A stretch of 64,000 nt of DNA, from contig NZ_CP066356.1 of the NCBI RefSeq assembly GCF_023278185.1, forward strand, positions 6,316,001 to 6,380,000, written 5' to 3'. The translations under genes and the position numbers were made by a program. The notes under the pieces were generated by a model. It was not told where the DNA came from. It saw only the letters and a list, made by a program, of their open reading frames with translations, and ran no database searches. The DNA is from Bradyrhizobium elkanii USDA 76 (GTDB lineage Bacteria; Pseudomonadota; Alphaproteobacteria; Rhizobiales; Xanthobacteraceae). Position 1 is the first letter of the stretch, and each line of letters opens with the position of its first letter. Below, in pieces: positions 63,410 through 64,000 of this stretch.

Positions 63410-64000
63410 TCACTTCGCGTCGTGGAAGATCACACCAACGGTGTGGCGGTGGCCGGAGCGAATCCGGCTGACGCCGTGGCGCAGATTGACACGATACGGT
63501 CCGCGCGTCCCCTGCACCGGGCGATGATGCACGGCAAAGGCCACCGCATCGCCCTTGGTCAGCGGCACCACCTCGGGCCGCGACTGCATCCGCGGCCGCT
63601 GCTCGGTCAGCACGAATTCGCCGCCGGTGAAATCGCGCCCCGACTGCGACAGCAGGATCGCGACCTGGATCGGAAACACGTGCTCGCCGTAGAGATCCTG
63701 GTGCAGGCAGTTGTAGTCGCCTTCGCCATATTGCAGCAGCAGCGGCGTCGGCCGCGTCTGTCCGGCGTCGTGGCAGCGCTTCAGGAACACCGCATGCGAC
63801 GTGGGATATCGGATCTCGATCCCCATCGTCTCGTTCCAGCGATTGGCTGTCGCGGTCAGCCGCGCATAGAGCGCGGGCCGAAGCTCCGCGATCAGGTCCG
63901 GCAGCGGATACGAGAAATATTTGTACTCGCCGCGGCCGAAGCCGTGACGGCCCATCACGATCCGGCTGCGGAACTGGCTGTCGTCGGGATAGAGCGCGGC
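63410..64000 (-). CDS. 2OG-Fe(II) oxygenase, N-terminus beyond the window
   Basis: The frame runs in from the right edge of the window (AALYPDDSQFRSRIVMGRHG) and ends at 63410, so only the C-terminal 196 residues are seen. The fold has the HxD pair in CLHQDLYGEHVFP and later Arg and His in GTRGPYRVNLRHG and SGHRHTVGVIFH. Proteins of this type are often next to alkB or ada in rhizobia and are proposed to be DNA- or protein-modifying hydroxylases; the substrate is unknown. Confidence 0.85.
   Translation of the reverse strand, partial: AALYPDDSQFRSRIVMGRHGFGRGEYKYFSYPLPDLIAELRPALYARLTATANRWNETMGIEIRYPTSHAVFLKRCHDAGQTRPTPLLLQYGEGDYNCLHQDLYGEHVFPIQVAILLSQSGRDFTGGEFVLTEQRPRMQSRPEVVPLTKGDAVAFAVHHRPVQGTRGPYRVNLRHGVSRIRSGHRHTVGVIFHDAK

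Noticed and set aside
1..64000. CRISPR array, tRNA, insertion sequence or prophage
   Set aside because: No regularly spaced direct repeats, cloverleaf-like sequences, transposase or phage proteins were seen.

Overview
The window is 64 kb of GC-rich, gene-dense chromosome from an alphaproteobacterium. It most resembles a Bradyrhizobium/Rhodopseudomonas-type member of the Hyphomicrobiales. This is inferred from the 2-methylhopanoid gene set (hpnP with hpnO and hpnN), FixK-type boxes, an EcfG-type promoter, Liv-type ABC transport and the families of intergenic palindromes. No rRNA, tRNA, CRISPR array, transposase or phage gene was seen.

Layout. (1) 1-4.6 kb is a small accessory block: a 5'-truncated envelope protein, a zinc ribbon protein, a Gly-rich secreted protein, a Ca2+/H+ antiporter and an LTXXQ periplasmic protein. 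Three perfect TTGA-N6-TCAA boxes each lie about 60-65 bp upstream of a start codon, which suggests a FixK/FNR low-oxygen regulon. Two GFA-family remnants are also here. (2) 4.8-7.5 kb is an operon for a Tat-exported metallophosphoesterase, a cupredoxin, an ECF sigma factor and its zinc anti-sigma factor. (3) 7.6-33.3 kb is the hopanoid locus. It holds hpnO, hpnN, ispH and hpnH; a separate tetR/acyl-CoA dehydrogenase/class II aldolase/DUF2520 cassette; the hpnC-D-E-shc-hpnG operon; a second MMPL transporter; and hpnP lying between eutB and eutC. An exact GGAAC-N16-CGTT element upstream of hpnN links hopanoid transport to the general stress sigma factor EcfG. (4) 33.6-37 kb carries a chemoreceptor and a diguanylate cyclase. 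(5) 37-43.7 kb is a three-gene operon of two transglutaminase-like proteins and a circularly permuted ATP-grasp/alpha-E fusion, a family set proposed to make or modify peptides, of unknown product. (6) 44-54 kb is a sugar-acid type catabolic and transport operon (UxaA-family dehydratase, HpcH/HpaI aldolase, Ldh-family oxidoreductase, Liv-type ABC transporter with a LivM-LivG fusion) with a divergent tandem-winged-helix GntR regulator. (7) 54.2-61.4 kb is a homoprotocatechuate meta-cleavage operon (hpaR divergent from hpaH-F-E-D, an FAH-family enzyme and a ThDP enzyme). (8) 61.5-64 kb carries an MFS permease, AlkB and a second 2OG-Fe(II) oxygenase cut by the window edge.

How the genes work together. 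HpnD, HpnC and HpnE make squalene from farnesyl diphosphate, whose isoprene units come from the MEP pathway (IspH). SHC cyclises squalene to hopene. HpnH and HpnG add and trim the adenosyl side chain, HpnO aminates it, HpnP methylates C-2 and HpnN carries hopanoids to the outer membrane. Long ORFs antisense to these genes are treated as GC-rich shadows. Pathway-level functions in regions 5 and 6 and all operator and promoter calls are inferences from sequence.
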